Below, in pieces: positions 1 through 6,309 of a stretch of 7,188 nucleotides of DNA (its first letter is position 1; the number at the start of each line of letters is the position of its first letter). The translations under genes were made by a program, and so were the position numbers. The notes beneath the pieces were generated by a model that was not told where the DNA came from, did no database searches, and saw only the letters and a program-made list of their open reading frames with translations. Source of the stretch: JAOUEA01 sp046732015 (lineage in GTDB: Bacteria; Actinomycetota; UBA4738; HRBIN12); assembly GCA_046732015.1 (NCBI GenBank), contig JBKPMF010000274.1, positions 1 through 7,188 on the forward strand. The letters are read 5' to 3'.

Positions 1-132
<132 letters not shown>

Positions 133-140
133 TGTTGATG

Positions 141-146
141 AGGGTA
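141..146 (-). promoter_or_regulatory. Candidate -10 box for the truncated secreted-protein gene
   Basis: On the minus strand the hexamer is TACCCT, matching TANNNT, with 8 bases between it and the ATG at 132. This would place a transcription start one or two bases before the ATG, giving a leaderless or nearly leaderless mRNA. No -35 resembling TTGACA is visible. It is the weakest of three similar arrangements in the window, because the spacing is 2 bases longer than in the other two. Confidence 0.3.
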
Positions 147-188
147 TCGGCCACAGGCGGCGTTCGACTGGAGGGCCTTGACCGAGGT

Positions 189-1286
189 TCAGTCGGCGGA
201 CTCGCCGGCGGCCACCTTCTCGGCGGCCACCTTCCTCGCCTCGGTGAGCAGGGCGTCCACGAGTTCGTCCTCGGGAACCTTCGCCACGACCTCGCCCTGG
301 CGGATGATGAATCCCAGCCCAGCCCCCGAAGCGATCCCGACGTCGGCCTCTCGCGCTTCACCGGGCCCGTTCACCACGCACCCCATGACGGCGACCCGCA
401 TCGGCACGGTGAACTTCTCGCTCTCGATGGCCGCGTTGACCTTCTGGGTGAGTTCGAGCACGTTGACCTCGGCCCGGCCGCACGACGGGCACGCGACGAG
501 GTCGAGCCCTCGCTTGCGGAGCCCCAGCGACTGCAGGATCGAGTTGGCGACCTTCACCTCTTCCACCGGATCGTCGGTGAGGGAGACGCGGATCGTGTCG
601 CCGATGCCTTCGGCGAGCAAGGTGCCGATCCCCACGGCGCTCTTCACGCCGCCGAGTGGCATGGGACCCGCCTCGGTGACCCCGAGGTGCAGCGGATAGT
701 CGCACTGCTCGGCGAGCATCCGATAGCTCTCGATCATCACCAGCGGGTTGGAGTGCTTCACGCTGATCTTGATGTCGAAGAAGTCCTCGTCCTCGAGGAT
801 GCGCGCCTCGTTCATCGCGGATTCCACGAGCGCCGCGGGGGTGGGCGTGCCGTACTTCGCGAGCAGATCCTTCTCGAGGGAGCCCGCGTTGACGCCGATC
901 CGGATCGGCACCCCGCGCGCCTTCGCTTCGCGCGCGATCAGCCGGACCTTGTCCTGATACTTGATGTTGCCGGGATTGATGCGCAGGCCCTGGATCCCGG
1001 CCTCCAGTGCCGCCATCGCGTACTTCCACTGGAAATGGATGTCGGCCACCACCGGAACGGTGGACTTCGCCGCGATGGCCACGAGCGCTTCGGCGTCCTC
1101 CCAGTGCGGGACGGCGACCCGGACGATGTCCACCCCCGACGCCACGAGCGAGGCGATCTGCTGCAGCGTGGCGTTGATGTCGGCGGTCTTCGTGGTGGTC
1201 ATCGACTGGATCGAGACCGGGGCGTCACCGCCTATGGCGACGCCCCCGATGTGGAGTTGGCGCGTCGCGCGGCGGGTGATCGTCAT
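189..1286 (-). CDS. ispG: 4-hydroxy-3-methylbut-2-en-1-yl diphosphate synthase IspG (GcpE)
   Basis: IspG is the penultimate enzyme of the MEP isoprenoid pathway. It reduces the cyclic diphosphate MEcPP to HMBPP using a [4Fe-4S] cluster and electrons from ferredoxin or flavodoxin. The 365-residue length is normal. The N-terminal TIM-barrel part shows PVSIQSMTTTKTADINAT (23-40), DIVRVAVP (53-60), ADIHF (81-85) and LRINPGNI (101-108). The C-terminal iron-sulfur part has Cys266 and Cys269 in CPSCGR, Cys303 in MGCVVNGPGE, and Glu310. These match the three Cys and one Glu cluster ligands known in this family, so the enzyme should be active. The start is secure: an in-frame TAG lies five codons upstream and GGGAGG precedes the ATG. 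The gene begins 40 bases after the YjbQ-family gene and probably shares its transcript. The C-terminus carries a small KVAAE/KVAAG duplication. Confidence 0.98.
   Translation of the reverse strand: MTITRRATRQLHIGGVAIGGDAPVSIQSMTTTKTADINATLQQIASLVASGVDIVRVAVPHWEDAEALVAIAAKSTVPVVADIHFQWKYAMAALEAGIQGLRINPGNIKYQDKVRLIAREAKARGVPIRIGVNAGSLEKDLLAKYGTPTPAALVESAMNEARILEDEDFFDIKISVKHSNPLVMIESYRMLAEQCDYPLHLGVTEAGPMPLGGVKSAVGIGTLLAEGIGDTIRVSLTDDPVEEVKVANSILQSLGLRKRGLDLVACPSCGRAEVNVLELTQKVNAAIESEKFTVPMRVAVMGCVVNGPGEAREADVGIASGAGLGFIIRQGEVVAKVPEDELVDALLTEARKVAAEKVAAGESAD
206..234. repeat. 15-bp tandem duplication in the end of ispG
   Basis: A 14-base unit, CGGCGGCCACCTTC on the plus strand, occurs at 206-219 and again at 221-234, a period of 15 bases. 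On the coding strand it gives KVAAE followed by KVAAG near residues 352-361 of IspG. The period is a multiple of three, so the reading frame is kept and the tail grows by five residues. This looks like simple slippage in a non-catalytic tail. Confidence 0.6.
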
Positions 1287-1289
1287 CGT

Positions 1290-1295
1290 CCTCCC
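1290..1295 (-). promoter_or_regulatory. Shine-Dalgarno of ispG, unusually close to the start
   Basis: GGGAGG lies only 3 bases before the ATG at 1286, closer than the usual 5-9. No other in-frame start fits: the next codons are not starts and an upstream TAG closes the frame. The short spacing may lower initiation efficiency. Confidence 0.6.
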
Positions 1296-1326
1296 AGTCT
1301 ACGGGCGAGCCGGAACAGCAGATCGA

Positions 1327-1776
1327 TCACGACCCGAACACGTGGAAGGTGATCGTGCGGTCCTTCGGTTCGTCCATCTCGAAGAAGATCAGCCGCTGCC
1401 ACGTGCCGAAACCCGGCTCGCCCGATACCACCGGGATCGCGTGCGAGGTCGCCGACAGCAGCATCGCCTTGACGTGGGCGTGACCGTTGACGCGCTCGTC
1501 CGGGTTGAGGTTCTGCGTGCGGACCTCGAGGTCGTCGTGCCGGTAGTAGACCCCGTCGTGCGGCACCAGGTCGGTCATCTGCCGCCGGAAGTCGGCCATG
1601 GCGCCGTCCTCCCATTCGTTGATCAGCAAGGCGCACGTGGTGTGGGCACAGAAGACGATCGCGGCGCCTTCGGTGACGCCGGCGTCCTTGATCGCTCGCT
1701 GCAGGTCCTCGGTGAGATCGAGGTAGGCGTAGCGCTCCGGTGCGGCGATCGTCACCGTCGTCGTGGTCGACTTCAA
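1327..1776 (-). CDS. yjbQ: YjbQ/UPF0047 family protein (secondary thiamine-phosphate synthase type)
   Basis: This small soluble protein of 149 residues belongs to the YjbQ (UPF0047) family, whose usual length is about 130-150. Family marks seen are CAHTTCALLINE (43-54, with His45 and Glu54), YYRHDD (77-82), RTQNL (86-90), NGHAHVKAMLL (97-107) and GFGTWQRLIFFE (122-133). The His and Glu residues cluster in the fold as a likely metal or active site. Family members have been reported to replace ThiE weakly, joining the thiamine pyrimidine and thiazole units, hence the name; the true role is unsettled. Near the end the usual D-G-P-R pattern reads DEPKDR. The start is TTG at 1776, supported by AGGAGGG at good spacing, and TTGA overlaps the kinase stop by 4 bases. 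It lies between the kinase and ispG. A link to DXP, shared by thiamine and MEP pathways, is inference. Confidence 0.92.
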   Translation of the reverse strand: MKSTTTTVTIAAPERYAYLDLTEDLQRAIKDAGVTEGAAIVFCAHTTCALLINEWEDGAMADFRRQMTDLVPHDGVYYRHDDLEVRTQNLNPDERVNGHAHVKAMLLSATSHAIPVVSGEPGFGTWQRLIFFEMDEPKDRTITFHVFGS

Positions 1777-3134
1777 GGGTCCCTCCTGTTCTTGGCCGCT
1801 TCGGCGACCGGGAGATCGAAGGTGAAGGTACTACCGTGGCCGGGTTCGCTCTCGGCGCTGATCGTGCCCCCGTGCGCCTCCACCACGGAACGGGCGATCG
1901 CGAGGCCGATGCCGGTGCCACCGTCCCCACGGGCACGGGCGCTGTCGACCCGGTAGAACCGCTCGAACAGCCGGGGCAGGGCCTCGGCGGGGATGCCGAC
2001 CCCGGTGTCGGCCACGCTGACTTCCACGGATCCATCGTGACGGTGTGCCTCGATCCGTACTTCTCCCCCGGCGGGCGTGAACCTGATCGCGTTGTCGACC
2101 AGGTTGAACAACACCTGGTGCAGTCGTTCGCGGTCGGCGTCGACCGTGGGCAGATCGTCGGGCACGTCGCTTTGGACGGCGACGCCTCGGTCGGCGCGAG
2201 CGACATCGATCTCGGAGATGACCTCACGGACCACGGGGCCGAGCGGCACGCCCTCCCGGCGCAGCGGCACCTCGCCGGATTCGAGCTTCGACAGATCGAG
2301 GAGCTGCTCGACCAGGCGGCCCAGCCGTTCGGACTGCGCCAGCATCACCTGGAGCGTCTCGGGGTTGGGCTGTTCCACCCCGTCCAGCAGGTTCTCCAGG
2401 TGGGCCCGGATCGCCGTGATCGGCGTCTTCAGCTCGTGGGAGACGTTGGCGACGAGGTCTCGCCGGGAGGTCTCCAGGTTCTCCAGTTCCTGACTCATCC
2501 GGTTGAACGCCGTGGCGAGCTGGCCCACCTCGTCGCGGCTCGTGGTGTGGACCCGAACGGTGTAGTCACCGGTCTCCATCCGCCGAGCGGCCGCAGCCAT
2601 ATCGCGGAGCGGTTGGGTCATGCCGCGAGCGAGCCATCGCGAGATGCCCAGGGCGATCACCGCAGCGATCGTGCCGGCCAGGAGGAACTGCCACCACAGA
2701 CTCTGCAGGAACCCCAGCGTCGCCGAAACCCGCCCCAGGAACCCTCGGGTGGGCGAGGGCGTCAACACCGTGACCCACGATCCATCGCCCAGCGGCAGGG
2801 AGGCGTAGACGTTCCGGCCCACCACCCCCCAGTGCGGCACGCCATCTTCGAAGATCGGCGGCAAGATGCCCAGGTTCTCGCCCGAGACGGTGAGCTCCCC
2901 GGTGGCCGAACGTCGCACGATCATCGTGCCCGCGGGAGGGTCGCTCACCTCGCCGCTCGCCACCTTGCGAGCCATCGCGAGGGCGTCGATCGCCTCGGAG
3001 TCGCGTGGCGAGTTCCGCAGCGCGAACCCGATCAGCGCATAGGAGATGAAGATCGTGATGCCGACGGCGACGACGATCGTGGAACCGAGCTTGCCCCGGA
3101 TCGTGGGCAGCTTCTCGAGCGGCCTGGCGCTCAC
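1773..3134 (-). CDS. Membrane sensor histidine kinase (HAMP, HisKA, HATPase_c)
   Basis: This is the sensor of a two-component system. It should autophosphorylate on a histidine and pass the phosphate to the regulator encoded just upstream. In 453 residues it shows a short basic N-terminus, a first membrane helix (about 17-38), an extracytoplasmic sensing region (about 39-147), a second helix (about 148-166), and HAMP (about 167-220). HisKA follows with His233 in VSHELKTP. The ATPase domain has an N box at NLVDNAIRF (344-352, Asn348), a G1 box at DTGVGIP (376-382), an F box at LFERFYRVD (389-397) and a G2 box at GGTGIGLAI (405-413). All catalytic boxes are intact. The sensing region resembles nothing I can name; VYASLPLGDGSWVTVLTP (109-126) would suit a Cache/PAS-like fold, but that is a guess. 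It starts with GTG, overlapping the regulator stop as GTGA. The layout recalls the BaeS/MprB class, but the stimulus is unknown. Confidence 0.96.
   Translation of the reverse strand: MSARPLEKLPTIRGKLGSTIVVAVGITIFISYALIGFALRNSPRDSEAIDALAMARKVASGEVSDPPAGTMIVRRSATGELTVSGENLGILPPIFEDGVPHWGVVGRNVYASLPLGDGSWVTVLTPSPTRGFLGRVSATLGFLQSLWWQFLLAGTIAAVIALGISRWLARGMTQPLRDMAAAARRMETGDYTVRVHTTSRDEVGQLATAFNRMSQELENLETSRRDLVANVSHELKTPITAIRAHLENLLDGVEQPNPETLQVMLAQSERLGRLVEQLLDLSKLESGEVPLRREGVPLGPVVREVISEIDVARADRGVAVQSDVPDDLPTVDADRERLHQVLFNLVDNAIRFTPAGGEVRIEAHRHDGSVEVSVADTGVGIPAEALPRLFERFYRVDSARARGDGGTGIGLAIARSVVEAHGGTISAESEPGHGSTFTFDLPVAEAAKNRRDP
1781..1787 (-). promoter_or_regulatory. Strong Shine-Dalgarno deciding the TTG start of the YjbQ gene
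   Basis: AGGAGGG lies within the last codons of the histidine kinase gene, with 5 bases between AGGAGG and the TTG at 1776. This near-perfect site supports a TTG start over any internal ATG, and it suggests that ribosomes finishing the kinase restart on the next gene. Confidence 0.75.
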
Positions 3135-3826
3135 GACCCTTCCTGGAAGGCGTACCCCACGCCGTGCACGGTGCGGATGAACCGTGGCTCGTTGCCGTCC
3201 TCGTGCAGCTTGCGGCGGATGCGCGCGACGTGGGAGTCGACGACACGGCCGCCCGCGTAGTCACGGTAGCCCCACACACGGTCCATCAGCTGGTCGCGTG
3301 ACATCACGACGCCGGGATCACGCGCGAGGCTCAAGAGGATCTCGAACTCGAGCGGGGTGAGTCCGACCTCGTCCCCGTCGACCGAGACGCGGCGGCGGTT
3401 CGCGTCGATCACCATGCCACCCCGGTCGAGCGGGCCATCGTCGTGCGTGGAGCGGATGCGCTCCATCCGGCGCAGGATGGCCTTCACCCTGGAGGCGAGC
3501 TCGCGGAGGCTGAACGGCTTGGTGAGGTAGTCGTCGGCGCCGACCGCGAAGCCCACCACCTTGTCGGCTTCCTCGGCCTTCGCGGTCAGCATGAGGACGG
3601 GCGTCCATCCGTCGCGCTGGATCTGCTTGCAGACCTCGAGCCCGTCCATGCCCGGGAGCATCAGGTCGAGCACGACCAGGTCAGGATGATGCTCTGCGTG
3701 GAGTTCGATCGCCTGGGGTCCGTCATCGGCCACGAAGACCCGATACCCCTCGCTCTCGAGCCTCGCGCGGACGGCTTCCGCGATCGCTTCTTCGTCGTCG
3801 ACCACCAACACGGTCTGTTCGCTCAT
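3131..3826 (-). CDS. OmpR/PhoB-family response regulator
   Basis: This is a DNA-binding regulator of 231 residues, a typical OmpR-family length. The receiver domain (about 4-117) has the acidic pair Asp10/Asp11, phosphoacceptor Asp54 in VVLDLMLPGMDG, Thr81 and Lys103 in LTKPF, so phosphorylation should work. The winged-helix domain (about 135-229) ends with the classic DSHVARIRRKLHED and FIRTVHGVGYAF stretches. It overlaps the histidine kinase gene by 4 bases (GTGA), so the two are a cognate pair made from one transcript. The ATG at 3826 has no Shine-Dalgarno; a TACGAT box exactly 6 bases upstream suggests a leaderless mRNA. An 86-base gap separates it from rseP, which suggests it begins its own transcription unit. 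The target genes are unknown. Autoregulation, and control of the following YjbQ gene and ispG, is plausible but unproven. Confidence 0.97.
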   Translation of the reverse strand: MSEQTVLVVDDEEAIAEAVRARLESEGYRVFVADDGPQAIELHAEHHPDLVVLDLMLPGMDGLEVCKQIQRDGWTPVLMLTAKAEEADKVVGFAVGADDYLTKPFSLRELASRVKAILRRMERIRSTHDDGPLDRGGMVIDANRRRVSVDGDEVGLTPLEFEILLSLARDPGVVMSRDQLMDRVWGYRDYAGGRVVDSHVARIRRKLHEDGNEPRFIRTVHGVGYAFQEGS

Positions 3827-3832
3827 GGGGGA

Positions 3833-3838
3833 ATCGTA
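3833..3838 (-). promoter_or_regulatory. Candidate -10 box, leaderless promoter of the response regulator
   Basis: On the minus strand TACGAT, a full TANNNT match, ends 6 bases before the ATG at 3826. Standard spacing then puts transcription +1 on the A of the ATG. There is no Shine-Dalgarno in the CCCCC-rich gap, which agrees with leaderless translation. A -35 element is not recognisable, which is common for actinobacterial promoters and for activator-dependent ones. Confidence 0.5.
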
Positions 3839-3868
3839 GTCGTGCGGTGTGGCGGGCGGACCGAGGTG

Positions 3869-3887
3869 GTGTTGAGAAATCGTGTTG
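3869..3887 (-). promoter_or_regulatory. Candidate operator: CAACAC direct repeat
   Basis: On the minus strand CAACAC occurs at 3887-3882 and again at 3874-3869, with 7 bases between copies. If +1 is 3826, the copies lie at -61 to -56 and -48 to -43, where OmpR-family activators usually bind as head-to-tail dimers. The 13-base period is a little longer than the common 10-11, which weakens the case. The stretch is also locally richer in A and T than its surroundings. Confidence 0.25.
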
Positions 3888-3912
3888 CCCTGCGCCGCAA
3901 CGAGGCTAGCGA

Positions 3913-5061
3913 TCAGGGCACGGCGAAGGGTTTCGTGACGTCCAGGATCATCGTGGCGACCACGAACGTGACGAAGAACGCGAGCACCGTCGCCGAGACC
4001 GGGATCAGCTTGCGCATGTCGATCGCCCGGCCTCCGCGGATCTTCTCGATCAACAGCACGGCGAGGTGTCCACCGTCGAACGGTGGCAGCGGCAGCAGGT
4101 TGATCAACCCGATGAACACGGTGATGAACCCGAAGAAGTACAAGAGCACGGCCCAGTCACCGTCGGAACCGATCGAGCCCACCTGCTGGGAGATGCCCAC
4201 CACCGAGGTGGAGTCCCGCGTCGGATCGCGCGCCTGGTCGTTGAACAACAGGCCGAACGTGCGTGAGATGCCCGCCGGACTGAACACCCGAGCGATCTGG
4301 TGGAAGGACTCCTCGATCGTGCGACCGACCTCGAGGACGCCCTCCTTGATCGCCGTCAACGGTCCCATCCGGGTGGTGACCACCTGGAGCTCCACGCCGA
4401 TGCGGCCCGTGGGATCGCCGTCCTCGTTCGTGGTCATCACCGGCGCCACGGGGACCACGATCACGTTCCCGTCGCGGTCCACGGTGACGTCGATCGGCAC
4501 ACCGGGCCGATCCTCGGCCTGATCGGTGAAGATCGTGGCGAGCTGTTCGCTGGTGGGGTCGACCGTGTCGCCCACCGAGATGATGATGTCGCCCACCTGT
4601 AACCCGGCCACGGACGCGGGAGCGGCCTGACCGTCGATGGTGGCCTCGACCTTGGCCAGGCCGATCTGCGGCGTCGGGTCGTTCACGTTGCCGAAGAAGT
4701 AGAAGGTGAACGCGAAGATCAGCGCCCCGAGTACGAAATGGGTGCCCGGTCCGGCGAAGATCGTGATCGCCCGCTGCCACCGTGGCTTGGCGCCGTACAG
4801 GCGCGGGGCGTCCTCGGGCGGGTTCTCCTCGTACGGGTTCATCCCTGCGATCTTCACGTAGCCGCCGGCCCAGATCGCCTTGACGCCGACCTCCAACTCA
4901 CCCTTGCGGCGGGACCACAGCTTCCACGGACCGAACCCCACGAAGTACTCGGTGACCTTCATGCCGTAGTGGCGCGCGGCGAAGAAGTGCCCGGCCTCGT
5001 GGATCGCGATGATGACCGTGAGGAACGGGAAGAAGATGAGGACGCCGAGGAGCCAGGTCAC
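3913..5061 (-). CDS. rseP: Site-2 intramembrane zinc metalloprotease, RseP/Rip1 type (M50)
   Basis: This membrane protease cuts transmembrane segments of target proteins such as anti-sigma factors, passing envelope stress signals into the cell. In 382 residues it shows a first membrane helix with the zinc-binding HEAGH (His21, Glu22, His25), the GFGP and GGYVKIAGM stretches (42-45, 66-74) of the membrane-facing beta region, a second helix (about 105-124), one PDZ domain (about 130-210), and a third helix leading into NLLPLPPFDGGH (321-332), where Asp329 is the third zinc ligand. A last helix is near 353-374. One PDZ rather than two fits actinobacterial and Gram-positive members. The GTG start follows GAAGGA by 8 bases, and dxr ends only 15 bases upstream, so the two are co-transcribed. 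This dxr-rseP pairing is typical of actinobacteria. No anti-sigma factor gene is present here, so the substrates are unknown. Confidence 0.96.
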   Translation of the reverse strand: MTWLLGVLIFFPFLTVIIAIHEAGHFFAARHYGMKVTEYFVGFGPWKLWSRRKGELEVGVKAIWAGGYVKIAGMNPYEENPPEDAPRLYGAKPRWQRAITIFAGPGTHFVLGALIFAFTFYFFGNVNDPTPQIGLAKVEATIDGQAAPASVAGLQVGDIIISVGDTVDPTSEQLATIFTDQAEDRPGVPIDVTVDRDGNVIVVPVAPVMTTNEDGDPTGRIGVELQVVTTRMGPLTAIKEGVLEVGRTIEESFHQIARVFSPAGISRTFGLLFNDQARDPTRDSTSVVGISQQVGSIGSDGDWAVLLYFFGFITVFIGLINLLPLPPFDGGHLAVLLIEKIRGGRAIDMRKLIPVSATVLAFFVTFVVATMILDVTKPFAVP

Positions 5062-5069
5062 CGGGGAAG

Positions 5070-5075
5070 TCCTTC
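5070..5075 (-). promoter_or_regulatory. Shine-Dalgarno deciding the GTG start of rseP
   Basis: GAAGGA sits between the dxr stop TAG (5079-5077) and the GTG at 5061, with an 8-base spacer. The GTG start puts the first membrane helix and HEAGH at the normal distance from the N-terminus, so it is preferred. Confidence 0.6.
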
Positions 5076-5076
5076 G

Positions 5077-6234
5077 CTAGCGATCCTCGATGATCTCTGC
5101 CGTCCGCTGGCGCGCCCACGTATCGGCGCGCTCGATGTTCACGACGGAGACCACCGACGCCGGTTCATGTTCGTCGACCACGGTCTGCACCAGCTCGACG
5201 ATGCGGTTCAGTGGGATCTTGGCCTCGAGGAAGGCCATGACGGCCACCTCGTTCGCGGCGTTCATCACCGCCGGGAAGGTGAGGCCCAGGCCACCGACGC
5301 GGTAGGCGAGGTCGACCGCGGGGAACGCCTCTCGATCGACCGGCTCGAACGTGAGTGCCTTCTCGGTGAGCGGCACCGGTTCCACCCCGGTGGACAGTCG
5401 CTCGGGCCAGGCCATGGCGAGCTGGATCGGCAGCCGCATGTCGGGCTGGGCCATCTCCGCACGCAGGCTGCCGTCGCGGAACTCGGCCATGGCGTGGACC
5501 AGGCCCTCGGGATGGATCAGTACGTGGATCGCGGAGTACTCCAGGTCGAAGAGGTAGTGCGCCTCGATCACCTCGAGCCCCTTGTTCATCAAGGTGGCGG
5601 AATCGATCGTGATCTTCGGGCCCATCGACCACACGGGGTGCTGCAGGGCTTCCTTCACGCTGGCGCGCGCGAGTTCGCTGCGGGTCCAGCCTCGGAACGG
5701 GCCGCCGGACCCGGTGAGCACGACACGCTTGAGGTCCTCCCTGCGTTCGCCTCGCAGCGCCATCGCGAGCGCGGCGTGCTCGGAATCGACCGGCAGCAGG
5801 CGTTCGGGCTCGCCCTTGATCAGGTCGGTGACGAGCTCACCACCGACGACGAGCGACTCCTTGTTGGCCAAGGCGAGGGTCTTGCCCGATTGCAGGGTCG
5901 CGAGCGTGGGCGCGAGCCCCGCCGAGCCGACGAGCCCGTTCAGCACCAGGTCGGTCTCGGTCTCTCCGGCGAGTCGCTCGGCGGCGTCAGGCCCGACGAT
6001 GACCTCGACGCCGGGGAGGGCACCGATCTTCGCCTTCACATCGGCAGCCGCCTGGTCGTCCGCGATCGCGACGTGCGGCGGCAGGAACTCCCGTACTTGG
6101 CCCACCAGCAGCTCCTGATTGGCGCCCGCCGCGGAAAGCCCCACGACCTTGAAGCGGTCCGGGTTGCGGCGCACGACATCGAGCGCCTGGGTGCCGATCG
6201 AACCGGTGGAGCCCAGGATGGTCACGGACTTCAT
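5077..6234 (-). CDS. dxr: 1-deoxy-D-xylulose 5-phosphate reductoisomerase (Dxr/IspC)
   Basis: Dxr turns DXP into MEP with NADPH and a divalent metal, the first committed step of the MEP pathway, and is the fosmidomycin target. The 385-residue length is normal. The NADPH loop is GSTGSIG (8-14) and ANKES is at 123-127. Metal ligands are Asp150, Glu152 (PVDSEH) and Glu221. Substrate-binding residues are Ser176 in TGSGGPF, His199, Ser212, Asn217 and Lys218 in DSATLMNKGLEVIEAH. The C-terminal part has PAVMNAANEVAV (321-332). Two usually conserved stretches differ: HPNW reads HPVW (199-202), and the HPQSxIHS motif reads HPEGLVHA (241-248). The metal and substrate residues are kept, so activity is expected. 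The ATG start is secure, since an in-frame TAG lies four codons upstream. There is no Shine-Dalgarno; a TAGGCT box 6 bases upstream suggests a leaderless mRNA. It sits between cdsA and rseP. Confidence 0.98.
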   Translation of the reverse strand: MKSVTILGSTGSIGTQALDVVRRNPDRFKVVGLSAAGANQELLVGQVREFLPPHVAIADDQAAADVKAKIGALPGVEVIVGPDAAERLAGETETDLVLNGLVGSAGLAPTLATLQSGKTLALANKESLVVGGELVTDLIKGEPERLLPVDSEHAALAMALRGERREDLKRVVLTGSGGPFRGWTRSELARASVKEALQHPVWSMGPKITIDSATLMNKGLEVIEAHYLFDLEYSAIHVLIHPEGLVHAMAEFRDGSLRAEMAQPDMRLPIQLAMAWPERLSTGVEPVPLTEKALTFEPVDREAFPAVDLAYRVGGLGLTFPAVMNAANEVAVMAFLEAKIPLNRIVELVQTVVDEHEPASVVSVVNIERADTWARQRTAEIIEDR

Positions 6235-6240
6235 GCGAGA

Positions 6241-6246
6241 AGCCTA
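6241..6246 (-). promoter_or_regulatory. Candidate -10 box, leaderless promoter of dxr
   Basis: On the minus strand TAGGCT, a TANNNT match, ends 6 bases before the ATG at 6234. That is the same geometry as the response regulator gene, and places +1 on the start codon. The 75-base gap after cdsA and the lack of a Shine-Dalgarno agree with a separate leaderless transcript. No -35 is recognisable. Confidence 0.4.
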
Positions 6247-6309
6247 CCCCGAGGCCGCACGAACGGCGGGATTCCGGGCTGTTGGGCCCATGCGAGGACA
6301 CCGCCGGAC

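Noticed and set aside
3879..3903. A possible terminator after rseP: TTGC/GCAA stem with an outer TCG/CGA, followed by TTTCT.
   Set aside because: The stem is short with a 2-base bulge and the T tract is broken, so it is too weak to call.
6247..6292. A 15-codon ATG frame in the gap between cdsA and dxr, as a leader peptide.
   Set aside because: It has no ribosome site, no attenuator structure and no notable codon run.
6264..6306. CGGCGG/CCGCCG inverted repeat enclosing a GGGC/GCCC hairpin between cdsA and dxr.
   Set aside because: The outer loop is over 30 bases, there is no T tract, and such pairings are frequent by chance in G+C-rich DNA.
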